Shown: positions 32,797 to 44,903, numbered from the stretch's first letter. The stretch is 64,000 bases of DNA from Symsagittifera roscoffensis (GCF_963678635.1 NC_087064.1:12867989-12931988); one strand, 5' to 3'. A program made the numbers and translations. The notes: a model not told the origin generated them from the sequence alone.

Positions 32797-33722
32797 TTCT
32801 TAAGCTATCTGTTTTTTTTTGTAAATTTTTGGGAGCACTAATTTTTTTTTCTTTAATTTTGCTCTTTAAACTTTTGAATCCTTGCTCTTTAAACAATTGA
32901 ACTTTGCTATGGTAACAATATATCAAAAAATCATTAATTTTTCGCAAATAGTTTTCAATTTATATATATCTTCAAATGTTGCCAAAAAATTGACACATTT
33001 CGAAAAGCGTCCATTTTGCTACAATTTTGAGGACCTGTAACTTTTTTCTCTTTTTATATTAATTTTCTAAACTGTGTCATAGTGGAGAACAAATTGTGAC
33101 TAATAGTTGTCATCATAATCTTCAGGATATCTCAAGTGGTCTTCGAGTTAGAGGTCCTCAAAAAACGCGAAAAAAATCAGTAAAAAATGTAAACTGATTT
33201 CGCTGCAACTTTGAGGACCTCTAACTTTTTTTTCTAATTTTCGAATATCGCTCAAACTTGTTCATTCTGTTGTCATGCAGTTGGGTAAGCTTTGACATCA
33301 AAAGTATGATGTTTTTTTCTTTTTTTCATGAGTTACAGATCCTCAAAATTTGCCAAAAAAACGAATTTTTTGATTTTTAGCAATTTTTGAAAGAAAATTC
33401 AGAATCAACCAATGCAACTCAGCCAATTTTTTTTGACTGATTGTTACTCTACAATTTTTGAGCATGGTCACCTTTTTTTGTGTTGTTTTGTTGTTTTAAG
33501 TAAAACTCGATGAGTTATCAAGCTTCAAAAAAGCTAAAAATTTCAAAAAATCCTATTTTTGTGCAAGTTTGAGGACCTCTAACTTTTTTTAAAAGTTTTG
33601 GTTTTTGATGAAACTTCGTCACAGTGTAGACCCGGCTATGGTGAACATTTGATATGAAAATTGATGATATATCTGTAAATCTCTTTTAGTTAAGTGTCCT
33701 CAAAAAGTGCAAAAAAACGCGT
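32797..33722 (+). repeat. 0.93-kb direct repeat, copy 2
   Basis: Second copy of 29789-30715. It is preceded by 'gagctttcttaag' instead of recombinase sequence, so the shared edge 'cttaagctatctg' marks a breakpoint. Confidence 0.85.
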
Positions 33723-33774
33723 TCCAAATGACTACTATTTAGACTACGCGTTCTAAATGAAAACGCGTTCTAAA

Positions 33775-34000
33775 TGACTACTATGAGTATTCTCGACAGT
33801 TGCAACCGTAACTTGAAAGAACCAGCAAGATATATCAATTCTATGGCTCTATTCACTAGACCATAGTTTTTGTAAAATTTTAACTCAGAAGTGTTTTTCT
33901 AATTAATATCAGTTTTTCTGCTTTTTATGATTAAAATGGCAATTTCCCACTAATTGTCATGTTATTTTACGTCGTTTAAAACAAGGAAAAACAAAATAAG
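33775..34000 (+). repeat. Diverged 375-family monomer, forward
   Basis: 'gcaaccgtaacttgaaagaa' and 'ccagcaagatatatcaattc' match the start of the 375-bp monomer in the same orientation as the main array, much diverged. Confidence 0.65.
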
Positions 34001-34259
34001 ATGAACATGACAAATTTCATTTAACTGTACGAGATAACTTTTGAGGTTTTTTTAGAAAACAGTTTTTTACGTATTTCAGAATAGCGATTTTTCTTGCATG
34101 AAGGCTCGTTTATTTTATTCTGAAAACAAGCAAGCTTACATGCTAAAAACTTTAGAGGAATGGCAAGGACCATATACTGCCTCTTCAAAACTAACTCTAA
34201 CCCTTTAAAACCATCTTTGGGATAAATTAAAAACTTTTTTGACCATGTTCTCCTTTCAA

Positions 34260-35135
34260 AATTTTAAACTACATATTGTTATCGTTTGAAAGCTTGATAA
34301 CACCCCATGTCAACCCAATAGTACTGAAAAACCCAAAAAAATTGAGAACACATCAAAAAAATGCCCAAAAAAAACAAAAGACCTCTTGATTTCAAACTAT
34401 ACAAAAAGATTTGGTCTAGTGAATAGAGCCATAGGATTATTATATCTTGCTGGTTTTTTCAGATTACGGTTGTAGCTGTCTATCACACTGATAGCAGTGA
34501 TTTTGATTCGATTAAGTGTTTAATTCTTAGAGTGCATGTGAGATCAGAAAAACGAAAAAAAAAAACTTAAATCCAGCTTAGGGCTAACTTTAAAAAAATG
34601 ACCAAGTTAAACTTCGAGTTTTTGAACATTGTTGGTATCGTTGAAAATCCTGATAACACATTCTTTCAACCCGATAGTCTTGAGTTACCCAAAAAACAAG
34701 AACAAATCAAAAAAACGCCAAAAAAATCAAAAAAAAACTCGTTTGAGTTCGAACTTTACAAAAATGTTTGGTTCAGTGAAAGGAGCGATAGGGTAAATAT
34801 ATCTTGCTGGTTCTTTCAGGTTACAATCATAGATGTCTAGCACAAACATAGCAGTCAATTTGACTCGAATAACAGTAATATTTACTCATAGAGCTGATGT
34901 GGGCTCAGAAAAACGAAAAAAAAACAGCTAAGGTCTTCTAAGAAAGTTTTAAAAAATGTTTGACCGAGTTATATTTCGAGTTTTCAAACAATATGGGTAT
35001 CGTTGGAAAGCCTGATAACACATCTTTTCAACCCGATAGGCTTGAATAATCCAAAGAAATGAGAACAAATCAGAAAAACGCCAAAATTACGAAAAACCTC
35101 AAAAACCACCATTTCTCAGGGTCACTTTGGGTTAC
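34260..35135 (-). repeat. Diverged 375-family monomers, inverted
   Basis: Two to three monomers lie in reverse orientation: 'tatcttgctggttctttcag', 'gcctgataacacatcttttc', 'cctcaaaaaccaccatttct'. Together with 25261-25860 they flank the 26-33.7 kb segment in opposite orientations. Confidence 0.75.
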
Positions 35136-36045
35136 CCAAGCGGCCTTTTCGTTTGGAAGAGTTGTCATATAAGTGTGTTTTTGTCTTTTATATTACCATA
35201 CAAAGTTATTTGTATATCATAGATACCTTTATAACACACTTTTTTGTATGTATTTACTTAGTATTTTTGACTGTTTTCCATTGTTTTTTTTTGTGTTTTT
35301 TTTGAGAATTTTAGTAGAAATTGCAATTTTAAGTGTAAACGAGGTTAATCGACTCATTTCTAGGTTTGCCTCTCTGTTCCATCAATGTTTTTGCAACATT
35401 TGTCTTAAAAAAATTTTTTTCCGTTTTTTTTTGGTTTTTTTAAACTTTTTTTAGGTTTTTTGAGGTTTTTCGATGTTTTGGGGCTTTGTGCCAAATATTT
35501 ATGGGTTTTGAGCTCATTTGAGAAATGGCGGTTTTTGAGGGTGGTTTTTGTGAACATGGTGGTTTGTGAGGGTGGTTTTTGTGAACATAAGCACCTTGGC
35601 GCATGGTGGTTATCGAGCGGCCTTTGTTCACAAAAACCACCAGGCGCAGGACCTGGAAAATTGCGCCGTCTCCGCCTTGTTCTAGAATTTTGTTTTCTGA
35701 ACTCACTTGCGTCGATTACAGTTGAAAACATTTTTTGTTTAGTTGTGAAACACCGCTAATTCCTGTTTGATTTATTAAACAGGTATTATGAAAACGTTTT
35801 TTTTTTTTTCAGATGAGATCTGTTTTTTTTTTTTTTTTTTTTTTTTTGAGACGCTTTTTCGAAAAATTCGCTTTCCCAAAAAACTACCCGTCAGATTCTC
35901 ATAAAAGTGGTACCAATGGATTCAGTAGCGTTTCACCTACCTGCCTGCATGAAATTTAGGGCAATTTTTACCCTACCCCACCCCCTACGGTCTTAGAAAA
36001 GCTTCACAACTCGGTACTTTTTTCACTTTTTGCCCATTTTTTCGG
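35136..36045. other. Noncoding, low-complexity T/G-rich stretch
   Basis: It contains a short minisatellite around 35530-35590 ('gagggtggtttttgtgaaca' twice) and a T-run of more than 20 at 35821-35847. Open frames here are lysine- or phenylalanine-rich artefacts of A/T runs. Confidence 0.5.
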
Positions 36046-36049
36046 AAAT

Positions 36050-36510
36050 TATCGATTTCCTCAAAAACTACCCATCCAGATTTGGAATTAAGGGTTTAAT
36101 CGATAGACCAGGTTGTAGGAAACTCCCCCGCACAAGCGGTTGGTCCTTAACTTGCCTAGGGGAAGAGCTATAGACTTGGGAAAAGTCACTTTTTTGGCCT
36201 TTTTTCAAATCTTTCCGATTTCCTCAAAAACTACCCGTCCACATTTGGGATTAAGGGTTTAATCGATAGACCAGGTTGTAGGAACCCCCCCCCCCCTTCA
36301 CAAACGGCTCGTCCCTAATTTGACTAGGGGAAGATCTATACACTTAGGAATAGTCAATTTTTCGGTTTTTAGGCCATTTTTTCAAACTTTTTCGATTTCT
36401 TCAAAAACTACCCATTCAGATTTGGGATTAAGGGTTTAATCGATAGACCAGGTTGTAGGAAACTCCCCTGCCCAAGCGGCTGGTCCTTAATTTGTCTCGG
36501 GGAAGAGCTG
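36050..36510. repeat. Tandem repeat, about 176 bp, three units
   Basis: 'tttaatcgatagaccaggtt' occurs at about 36091, 36261 and 36436, each followed by 'gtaggaa.ctcccc', 'ggtcctta' and 'ggggaagagct'. A diverged fourth unit precedes at about 35880. Confidence 0.85.
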
Positions 36511-36589
36511 TACACTTAGGAAAAAAAATTTTTAAAGTTTTTTGGCATTGGAACAAAGATTCAATATACTTATTGTGTGTATTTTTTAG

Positions 36590-36720
36590 ACAATGGAATC
36601 CGCTATGCTTACGTTTTCTCGCTTTTGCTTGGTGCTATTGGCTTTGTGTTGAGTTTTTTTGTATGGTTCGAAGAAGTCCAACGAGAAGTTCCACGAGTTA
36701 CGCTAGTTCTCTTTAATCAG
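36590..36720 (+). CDS. Exon of unrecognised gene: transmembrane segment
   Basis: Acceptor TTTTTTAG (36583-36589), donor CAG|GTCGGT at 36721. The 131-nt exon starts at the second base of a codon and ends in phase 0. It encodes NGIRYAYVFSLLLGAIG followed by FVLSFFVWFEEVQ: one hydrophobic span of about 20 residues and an acidic amphipathic exit. Good splice sites at both ends and an open frame support a real exon. The family is not recognised. It may be an early exon of the gene whose later exons lie at 38706-45358. Codon phase shows that at least one exon is missing between this one and 38706. Confidence 0.5.
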
Positions 36721-36779
36721 GTCGGTTTGTTCCAGAACGTTTTTGTGATGTCAGTTATAGTCAACATATTATAGTCATA

Positions 36780-38700
36780 TTTGCAATGCTTGGACAAATT
36801 TTAATTAATTCGAAAATTAAGGAGTCGTTAAAAAATTTGTATAACGTTTTTTCTGAAATAACCAAACAGGTCTCTCCAGCTTCCAGCTGGGCCCCTATTG
36901 TCTAGGGAAACACCTATGGACTTGAAAAGTTCCCTCATGAAAACTTTTTACCAAAGCGTTACCAATGAATGCATAAGCTTCTCTTTCACTTTTTTTTGCG
37001 TAGGAAGGGCGCTATCGACTTGAGAAACCTGAAATTTTAAAACAATTTTAAAATAATCAATATTAAAATAATCAAACAGGTCTCTCCAGCTTTCAGCTGG
37101 TCCCCTAGTTTCTTCGAGTCATTCAAAATATAATGGGCTGCGGTCGATCAAATTTTCATTCGGCTGAGTCCGTTCAAAACTAATTGGCTCGCTTCAAACA
37201 CTGTCGAACACTTTATCCTTTGGTCGAGTCGGTCGAAACATAGCCAGCTTGGGTCGAGCCGGTCGCAACATAGTTAGCTTACAACAAACACAATCGAAGC
37301 CATTTTTTCTTTAATCAAGTCGGTCAAAACATAGCAAAATTGGGTCCAGTCTGTCAAAACATAGCCATTTTTAAACGAACCGGTTGAAACATTACCATTT
37401 TTGGTCTGTTTCAATGATATTATATTTTGGCTTTTTCTATTATATTTAATGGCTGCCCAGGTTGAGGTTTTTGAAAGGTGATTTGACAGAAACAGTCCAA
37501 TGATGTCCGAGTGTCGTTATAGTTTAGGACTCTTCTGCTATTTCCCGATAAAGTCGAACAATGTCTGGTAAAGTCGAACAATGTCCAGTATAGTCGAACA
37601 AAGTCGAACAATGTCCGGTAAAGTCGAACAAAGTCGAAAACGGACATCGTTCGTCTCGAAAAGTCAAAATCTGACATCGTTCAACCATTTCGGTTGAATT
37701 CTGAGTCGAGCACCTCAGCCCGGTATGGAATTGTAAAATGTAAATTTTGTTTGCTTGAAAGAAAAATAAAATTTCCCAATTTTTTTTTCATATTTGATTT
37801 TTTTTTCTATGGAAAACGAGTAATTTACATAATTATAGGACATTAGTACCTAATTGGAAATCTTAACAATGCTAAATGGTGACAGATTCCAGAAAAGGTC
37901 ACTTATATCAAACCATTTTCGAGAGAAAAAAGTTGAACGAAATTTCTACTTTTTCGTTCTTGGTTGCTTCTCCTTTACTTGGATTTGAACGGATTTGTTT
38001 TCGCAATTTGTTCTCATCCTCAGAAAAAATGATTAAAAAGTTTTCACAAGTGATTTTAAGTTTTTATTAACAGGTTTGCAAAAAATTTGGCGAAAATGCT
38101 TGTCATACAATTATCATATATGGAATTTGTATGGTAAGCACTTTTTGTAAAAAAAAAATTTAAAATCAGTTTTTTTCCGTTTCCAGTCTGTTGAACTGTT
38201 TTCAAAAAGCCGCAGAAATTGTTCAATTTTTAATTTCTATTGATTTTAGAAAATGTAGGAAAATTGTATGGTAAGCATTTTCGCCATACACTTGATGTAT
38301 GGAATTGTATGATAATGGTTTTTGTTGTATGGAATTGTATGATAAGAATTTTCGGTGTATGGAGTTCAACCCGGGTACACTGGGGAAATAACTAACCAAA
38401 AACAGTCTCATATACTCGCAAACTTTGCAGTGCTGTTAAATTTTGTTAGCAGTGAATTAGATTATTTTTTTGTTTATCTTGGAATGTATTTCTAGTGTTC
38501 TGTCTGAAATAGCTAATTTTGTCAATTAGTAGTTAAATTTAATTGATTTGTAATCCGATATTTTTGTATGATTTATTTACTCTGGAATAGATTATTAATC
38601 TTCTGTTTTATTTTGCTTACAGAGAAGTTATAGAGACCTCCTCAAAGGTTTCACAGTGATAATGCAATTATAAAGTTGTCGACACTATTTCTGCGGTTTT
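36780..38700. other. Probable intron; minisatellite remnants
   Basis: 37130-37400 repeats 'gtcgagccggtcgaaacata' variants; 37550-37640 repeats 'aagtcgaacaatgtccggta'; 38265-38365 repeats 'gtatggaattgtatgataa'. No exon identified; a small missing exon is expected here if the gene model is right. Confidence 0.5.
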
Positions 38701-38705
38701 TTCAG

Positions 38706-38872
38706 GACATGTAAATGTTGTAAGATGTTGGAATTTAATGCGAATGAGAGCTACCGACTGAGCATTTGTGTGGATAAATCTGTCTTCTCGACTATCGAGT
38801 CCGCACAGTGTGATGTGCAATTCTACCTTGTTAACTCACTGCTGTCGAAATGTCTTGGAACGTTCACGCTTG
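38706..38872 (+). CDS. Exon of unrecognised gene: Cys-rich start, beta-rich
   Basis: Acceptor TTTTTTCAG ends at 38705; donor TTG|GTTAGT at 38873. The 167-nt open frame reads TCKCCKMLEFNANESYRLSI and then VDKSVFSTIESAQCDVQFYL. Alternating hydrophobic residues suggest beta strands, and a CxCC start is notable. It splices in frame to 38941 across a 68-nt intron (leftover G plus CA gives Ala). I could not assign a family. A seipin-like reading was considered and not accepted. Confidence 0.5.
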
Positions 38873-38940
38873 GTTAGTCATTTCGTATAACTCAGTTACT
38901 GCATTGAAATTTTCTGATATTAATTAAAGGTTCCGCGTAG

Positions 38941-39081
38941 CAGACAAGAAGTTGTTGTTGCTAGGAAGCCTTGTTCATGTAAAAGTAATTAATTTTGACT
39001 TCACTGGAATTAACACTGAGGAGCTTCCGAAAGAACGATTTATCTCGCAATCAAGGGAGCAACAGCAGCTTGCCGACAAGG
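38941..39081 (+). CDS. Exon of unrecognised gene
   Basis: The acceptor CGCGTAG at 38940 gives the frame DKKLLLLGSLVHVKVINFDF then TGINTEELPKERFISQS and REQQQLADK. The donor AAGG|GTTGAC at 39082 is weak. If used, it leaves one base, which matches the phase needed by the exon at 42296. If not used, translation stops at TGA at 39084. The phase agreement on both sides favours one gene. Confidence 0.45.
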
Positions 39082-39109
39082 GTTGACCAATTGGAATTCT
39101 CTTTTCATT

Positions 39110-41300
39110 TTCAAGGCTTTGTTAGTTATCATTGCATTTTTACCCTTGTGATAAGCAAGGGTGTTGCAATCGGCCACAAGGCTTTTTTCCGTAAATAGTT
39201 TTCTTCACAGAATCGTCAATTTTAGTAGGAATGTTAGATTTCACCCGCAATAGCTGACATGATCAATTTCTTGAAATTTAAAATAAATTGACCACCATTT
39301 AGTTAGGAATTAGGTGGAGTCTGTTTTAGGGAATATATATTCTTTTCAAATACTTTTTTTTTCGGGTTCGTGCTTTTCGTCGGTTCATTTTTCGTTATAT
39401 TTACTGCAATTTTTATTATCTGATACGGTTTTGTTAATCATTGCATTGTTACCCTTGTGATAAGCAAGGGTGTTGCAATCGGCCACTAGGCTTTTTTCCG
39501 TAAATAGTTTTCTTCACAGAATCGTCAATTTTAGTAGGAATGTTAGTTTTCACCCGCAATAGCTGACATCAATTTTTTGAAATTTAAAATAAAACTACCA
39601 TCATTTAGTTAGGAATTAGGTGGAGTCTGTTTTAGGGAATATATATTCTTTTCAAATACTTTTTTTGTTCGGGTTCGTGCTTTTTGTCGGTTCATTTTTC
39701 GTTATATTTACTGCAATTTTTATTATCTGATACAGTTTTGTTATGGGCATATTTTCTAAAGCATGGGTTTTGGTTCGATTTAAACAGTTTTTACTAAAAT
39801 TGAAGTTTCTGTAATTTGTAATATTACCAAGTCTGATTTTGAGTAGATTCATTTTTTTAGTAATTGATTTTGTCTTATGATATCAGTTAATTTTCTTTTC
39901 ACACTTTCATTTGTTTCGGTACGGATGGGTCGTAAAATTTCGCAACACTTTCTAGATCAGTATATCTTTTTTTTTTTCGTTTCATTTTCTCTTTTTTCAG
40001 CTTTAAGTGTTTGGTTTTTCATACACCCGCTTAGAAGCCTCTTTCTGTGTCGTTTCAAGAGGAAAAAATTTTTATCTAAATGTTTTGAGGTGGACTTTTA
40101 CGTTTTTTTGAGCTTTTAATAAAAGATTTTTTAATCAGCGCAACGTGTTTTTGCTCACTTATTTTCTTTTCGGCTTTGTTACTGCTTTTTGAGTTTTGTT
40201 TTGATGCTTATAACGATTGCGATCAGCAAGCATTGTTAAATCGGAATCTAGACGTTTTTTTTCGGATTAACAACTAGTTGATGAAAATCAGTTGAATCAC
40301 TTATCACTGGAACTCAAACCGTTCATGTGTTTAATTATTGAGTTTCGATGTTAGTATTTGAAAAGCAACAGCAGTTTTCACCCGCAATAGCTGACATTAT
40401 CAATTTTTTGAAATTTAAAATAAAACTACCATCATTTAGTTAGGAATTAGGTGGAGTCTGTATTAGGGAATATATATTCTTTTCAAATACTTTTTTCACC
40501 CGCAATAGCTGACATTATCAATTTTTTGAAATTTAAAATAAAACTACCATCATTTAGTTAGGAATTAGGTGGAGTCTGTTTTAGGGAATATATATTCTTT
40601 TCAAATACTTTTTTTGTTCGGGTTCGTGCTTTTTGTCGGTTCATTTTTCGTTATATTTACTGCAGTTTTTATTATCTGATACAGTTTTGTTATGGGCGTA
40701 TTTTCTAAAGCATGGGTTTTGGTTCGATTTAAACAGTTTTTACTAAAATTGAAGTTTCTGTAATTTGTAATATTACCAAGTCTGATTTTGAGTAGATTCA
40801 TTTTTTTAGTAATTGATTTTGTCTTATGATATCAGTTAATTTTCTTTTCACACTTTCATTTGTTTCGGTACGGATGGGTCGTAAAATTTCGCAACACTTT
40901 CTAGATCAGTATATCTTTTTTTTTCGTTTCATTTTCTCTTTTTTCAGCTTTAAGTGTTCGGTTTTTCATACACCCGCTTAGAAGCCTCTTTCTGTGTCGT
41001 TTCAAGAGGAAAAAATTTTTATCTAAATGTTTTGAGGTGGACTTTTACGTTTTTTTGAGCTTTTAATAAAAAGATTTTTTAATCAGCGCAACGTGTTTTT
41101 GCTCACTTATTTTCTTTTCGGCTTTGTTACTGCTTTTTGAGTTTTGTTTTGATGCTTATAACGATTGCGATTAGCAAGCATTGTTAAATCGGAATCTAGA
41201 CGTTTTTTTTCGGATTAACAACTAGTTGATGAAAATCAGTTGAATCACTTATCACTGGAACTCAAACCGTTCATGTGTTTAATTATTGAGTTTCGATGTT
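39110..41300. repeat. Cluster of direct repeats (about 0.3 and 0.8 kb)
   Basis: 'cacccgcaatagctgacat' with the following 100 bp ('aattaggtggagtctgtt', 'gggaatatatattcttttca') occurs at about 39242, 39551, 40379 and 40498. The 39541-40325 block recurs at about 40490-41290. 39120-39240 recurs at 39431-39545. This is probably intronic and without coding content. Confidence 0.85.
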
Positions 41301-41736
41301 AATTTTCTGCTTAAGCTTTTTCGGCTTCATGGTTGTCGACTTAATTTCTGTCGGTTTAGTTTCCAAATTTTGAAGTCTTCTTTGAACACGCTATTTTTTG
41401 ATTTTTTTAAACAAAAATTCCGGCTGAGTTGCAGCTAATCGGCCGTCGGCTTTTTTTTCAGTCGACTTATTTTCCTATTTTTTTTCCTCTAAATGTCCGG
41501 CAGTAGTTTTGATATCGATAAGACTCGGTCACCATTTTTTGAATGCCCATAATGAACCCCGCTGTGACATGTTGGAAAAAAATTTACTAAATTTTAACCC
41601 AGAATTTTTTTTTAATTATATTTTTTGAGTTAAAATTTCCTGTGCCTGGGTCAATTGTAAGCTTATTTCAAGTTCTGTTGGTTAATATTTGCGCGCCATG
41701 ATGCTTTCATCCTATAATTGTTGTATCACTTGTGGT

Positions 41737-41762
41737 TCGAAGCTCAGCTTCACCTCTGTGTT
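41737..41762. repeat. Dispersed short hairpin motif
   Basis: 'cgaagctcagcttcacctctgtg' is a variant of the 2201 motif; a second copy lies at 42081-42098. Confidence 0.5.
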
Positions 41763-42295
41763 TAAGGTTCAATTGTTTTGATCTTTGCATTTTTTCCTGA
41801 ATGATTGTTTTTTCAAGAGAAAATCAAGACAATTGTTTAAAATCTTTTGGTAGATCAGTTTTTTTGGAATCAATGAATTTTTTCTACGGCTGCATCTCTT
41901 TTTTTGGTTAATTTGTCATGCTATGTATGTGTTTTGCCGCAAGCAATGCAAATCCTCGCTTCGCGGCTGTTTAGAAATTTTCTGAAGGTGCAGCTAATTC
42001 AGTTTTTTAATTTTTTTCTTTTAGACTTGCCGGTTCAGCTGCAAGTAGTGGTTTTGATTAGTTTTTGTAACGCAAGTGTTGCAAAGCTCTGCTTCGCCGT
42101 TGTGATCATTTTCTGTTCTGCTTCGCTAAATGATGTTAATGTTAACAAATGACGGTAGTTAAAGGGCTGATAGTTGACATCATAAGTGTTGTGACCTTCT
42201 CGGCTAAAGTCTCTTCAACCTTAAACCAATAGTGATATGCATTTTTCGAATTGCAGTCTTACATTTGATAATGTTAAGATGCGAGTTTGTTTTAG

Positions 42296-42529
42296 GTCCT
42301 CCAATTGCATCTGGTGGGTCGCTTCCCCAGTCGCACTCCCATCCAGGAAATCTGAGGCAGAATTCGCAAACTGAACTGCCCCGTGGATCTGGACCAGCCA
42401 GTAGAGTTAACATAGCATCTACGAGTGGTCAGCTGAATGGCACTGAGATCGGGATGAGTTCGTTCAATCCGGCCGCTTTTCTCAGCGAGAACTACCGCAG
42501 AGCAGCCGAACACCACCTAAGAGGCAAAG
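42296..42529 (+). CDS. Exon of disordered-region gene (exon Z1)
   Basis: Acceptor TTTTAG ends at 42295; donor AAAG|GTGGGT at 42530. The frame encodes a Ser/Gly/Pro/Gln-rich chain (GGSLPQSHSHPGNLRQNSQ), ending in AAFLSENYRRAAEHHLRGK, a helix-like stretch. It starts one base into a codon, in phase with the 38941 exon, and passes one base to the next exon. Composition is far from the AT-rich introns, which supports coding. Confidence 0.7.
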
Positions 42530-42766
42530 GTGGGTTGGGCAACTACTGTTAGATCGATTCTCAACAGTTTGAACACGACTCATATAAATTAATCCGCGGT
42601 GGATCGGTGTTTCTAGAATCATTGAATCTGAAAACGGTTACTTTCAAATTTGTTTCTATGCCTGATTATTTTTTCATATTGTATGATTGGATGCAATTAG
42701 AGTACATATAAAATATTCTCAAAATAACTGAGAAAGTTTTGATTTCCTTGATGTTTTCATTTCTAG

Positions 42767-43083
42767 TCAGACAATACAGAGCGAGAGGGGGAAAGAGTAT
42801 GCCTCTTAAAAGACGAAGAGTCAACAGCAGCGTTGGTTTGGCGTCAACTTCATCGGTCCAACAATGCCCAGTTGAGGAGAGCGTCAGATCAACTACGCCT
42901 CCCTATGTCGCTTCTGTATCATCGTCAGTATCCGCTCCTTCCGCAGTTTCTCCTCAGAACAGGAGTCCCTCTATCAGAGGAAGAGTTTCCAGGTCGCCGA
43001 TGAAGGTACCCGGAACCCCACCGTCAGTGGCTGGGAGTAGTAGTCAACCTAGGAAGTTGCCTAAAAGTGGTCCAAAGACTCAG
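42767..43083 (+). CDS. Exon of disordered-region gene (exon Z2)
   Basis: Acceptor TTTCTAG, donor CAG|GTACCTG. The 317-nt exon encodes a basic, Ser/Pro-rich disordered stretch with a putative nuclear signal (MPLKRRRVNS) and SP motifs (NRSPSIRG, SRSPMKV) that could be proline-directed kinase sites. Phase continues from Z1 and ends at 0. Confidence 0.7.
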
Positions 43084-43253
43084 GTACCTGTTTTATTTTA
43101 TCGAGATTTAGCTCCTGGATTGTCCTGAGTGTTAGGTTGAATCAGCGAGTAGTTTATGAAACTATCCTAGTGAGATATCCAGGCAAACATTTGTGAAGCT
43201 TTAATTTTCCTTGGAAAGTTGAGTCTTAGTTAATTTTTCATTTTCCCCTTCAG

Positions 43254-43784
43254 GTTAACTTGGTCAGTGACGACGAAGATTTTGAGATCCAGGAGATAGG
43301 AGCGCCGCGCGACAAAACTACCCCAGACGGATCAAGCTATAGCAGACAGCAATCATCAGTGACATCAATGCCATCACAAATGTCGCATATCCAGAATACA
43401 CCCACTAAAACTGAGAGGATTCTCCATCAATCGATTAATCTACTAGGTGATCATCCAGCGAGACGGGTGGTGAAACTACCATCCAGTGGAGACGAATTAC
43501 AGCAATCTTTGCATGACGTCGCAACATCAGAAGGATCGAGATTTCCTCCTGTCGACTCCGTTGAAGAAGAACTGACGTTGGAATCATTTGGAGGAGTAGG
43601 TTTATCGGGGTTGAAGTCAGAAGCAGAAACTGCCGGGTTAAGCAGTGGGTTACCTTCAAGTGTCGCAAACAGTAGCGGAGCAGATACTTTATATCTTCAG
43701 AGTCACATCGAGAATTTGGCCAGTCACCTTACTGGCTCGCTTGAAGAGCCATGGGATAGTCACTTGACGCCATTTACAATAGAG
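43254..43784 (+). CDS. Exon of disordered-region gene (exon Z3)
   Basis: Acceptor CCCCTTCAG, donor AGAG|GTCAGC. The 531-nt exon (177 codons) encodes an acidic, Ser/Thr-rich chain starting VNLVSDDEDFEIQEIG; the SDDEDFE stretch resembles an acidic short linear motif (CK2-site or SUMO-interaction-like). No globular domain is visible. Confidence 0.7.
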
Positions 43785-44284
43785 GTCAGCAGAGATGATT
43801 AACGAAGACACTCATTTAGGTTGTGTGGTTTTACTTCCAGGAAAAACTTGAAATTTGTTCTTGCTCGAGTTTGATTTTTTGAAAATTCATTTGCTAAGAA
43901 GGAGGCTAAATTACTCTCTCCAAAATGATAAGGGCAATTTGCGTCACATTTTGTGAGTGACTTGTTCCAAAAGTGAATTTTACTTTTGAGATCTCTAGAC
44001 GCAATAAAAAATATATCTATTCACTATTGATTCAGTTGATCAAATTGGTTTGTTTTATCAAATTGGTTTGTTTTTATTCGAAATTCGAAAGTAAGTAAAT
44101 TCGATTTTCTCAAAGAGCAAGTCAGTATTTTTTTTTCTGTTGCTTGCGTTGATTGACTCTTTTCCAACTTTCTGTTGGCCATGTTCTTTAAGAATCTATA
44201 TGCTTTAATGGGACCAATATACATGCAGTTTTTTTGTTAGTTTTCTGTGCTGGAAAATGTTGCCTCGCCCTCAAGCAACGAGCA

Positions 44285-44352
44285 CGGATCATGCTGGGTC
44301 TCGGACATCTAACCGATTAAGACGCGGAGACGTAACCACTTCACCACGCTCC
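44285..44352 (-). repeat. tRNA-derived SINE fragment
   Basis: On the minus strand TGGTGAAGTGG (44336-44346) fits an A-box and GTCCGAGACCC (44296-44306) fits a B-box with one mismatch, 30 nt apart. The acceptor-stem ends do not pair, so this is a SINE head rather than a tRNA gene. Confidence 0.55.
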
Positions 44353-44839
44353 CGAAGCTTAGAAAAGTTTAGAAAAAAAGTTACAATAATATTGGAAAAT
44401 GAACTTCATAAGATTTTCCAGCGTTTTGTTTTTTTCATTTTTGAGTGATTTTGTTTCACCTTTTAGGAAAGATCAGAAGTGAAGTTAAATGGTGTAGCAA
44501 TCGATATGTTAATCAATCAGTGGTCGGAAGTTACCTTTTGCAAATGTTAAAAATAAATAAGGGCGGCGTAAAAATAGCGCACATTTTTCATTCGAAAAAC
44601 TGATTGGAAAGGAATAATCGGGGAAATCATATGGGAGTGTTGAACGCTCCATAGTAGTCTTGAACCTGGTTCACCATTTTTGTTACGAGACTGCGATAGC
44701 TTGTAACTCAAATCAATGGCCCATTGAAATACTAAATGGGCTATCAATTGAACTACAATTGACCAATAAATGGTGCTGAACTATCGAAACGAACGGCCTT
44801 AAAACTACTAGTTTTAAAGTGAGGTTTTTACTTTTTTAG

Positions 44840-44903
44840 AATTCAGCTAATAATCAACGAAACTCAAGAAGTGCGGAGTCAATCACTCAAAACATCCGTC
44901 AAG
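44840..44903 (+). CDS. Exon of disordered-region gene (exon Z4)
   Basis: A 64-nt exon between TTTTTTAG and AAG|GTAATT encodes NSANNQRNSRSAESITQNIR. It enters at phase 0 and leaves one base, matching Z3 and Z5. Confidence 0.65.

Larger units (their letters stand above)
29789..33722. repeat. Degenerate satellite, about 178-bp period
   Basis: The phrase 'gaggacctctaactttttt' or a relative recurs with 'taac' at 30027, 30211, 30557, 30732, 30908, 31086, then about 33038, 33222 and 33580. Gaps are 173-184 bp or twice that. Each unit also carries the inverted phrase 'gttagaggtcctcaaaaa' about 60-110 bp later. No gene is supported here. Confidence 0.75.

Noticed and set aside
35405-35731. Lysine-rich minus-strand ORF of 108 codons
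   Set aside because: It is produced by long T-runs and a short minisatellite, with no splice sites or domain.
36590-39081. Seipin (BSCL2) identity for the membrane and beta-rich exons
   Set aside because: A short pattern (ESxxxxDxxFxLV) after a membrane span looked similar, but the next exon does not continue the seipin domain and no other landmark is present.
44285-44352. Functional tRNA gene
   Set aside because: A and B boxes are present, but no acceptor stem or complete cloverleaf can be drawn.
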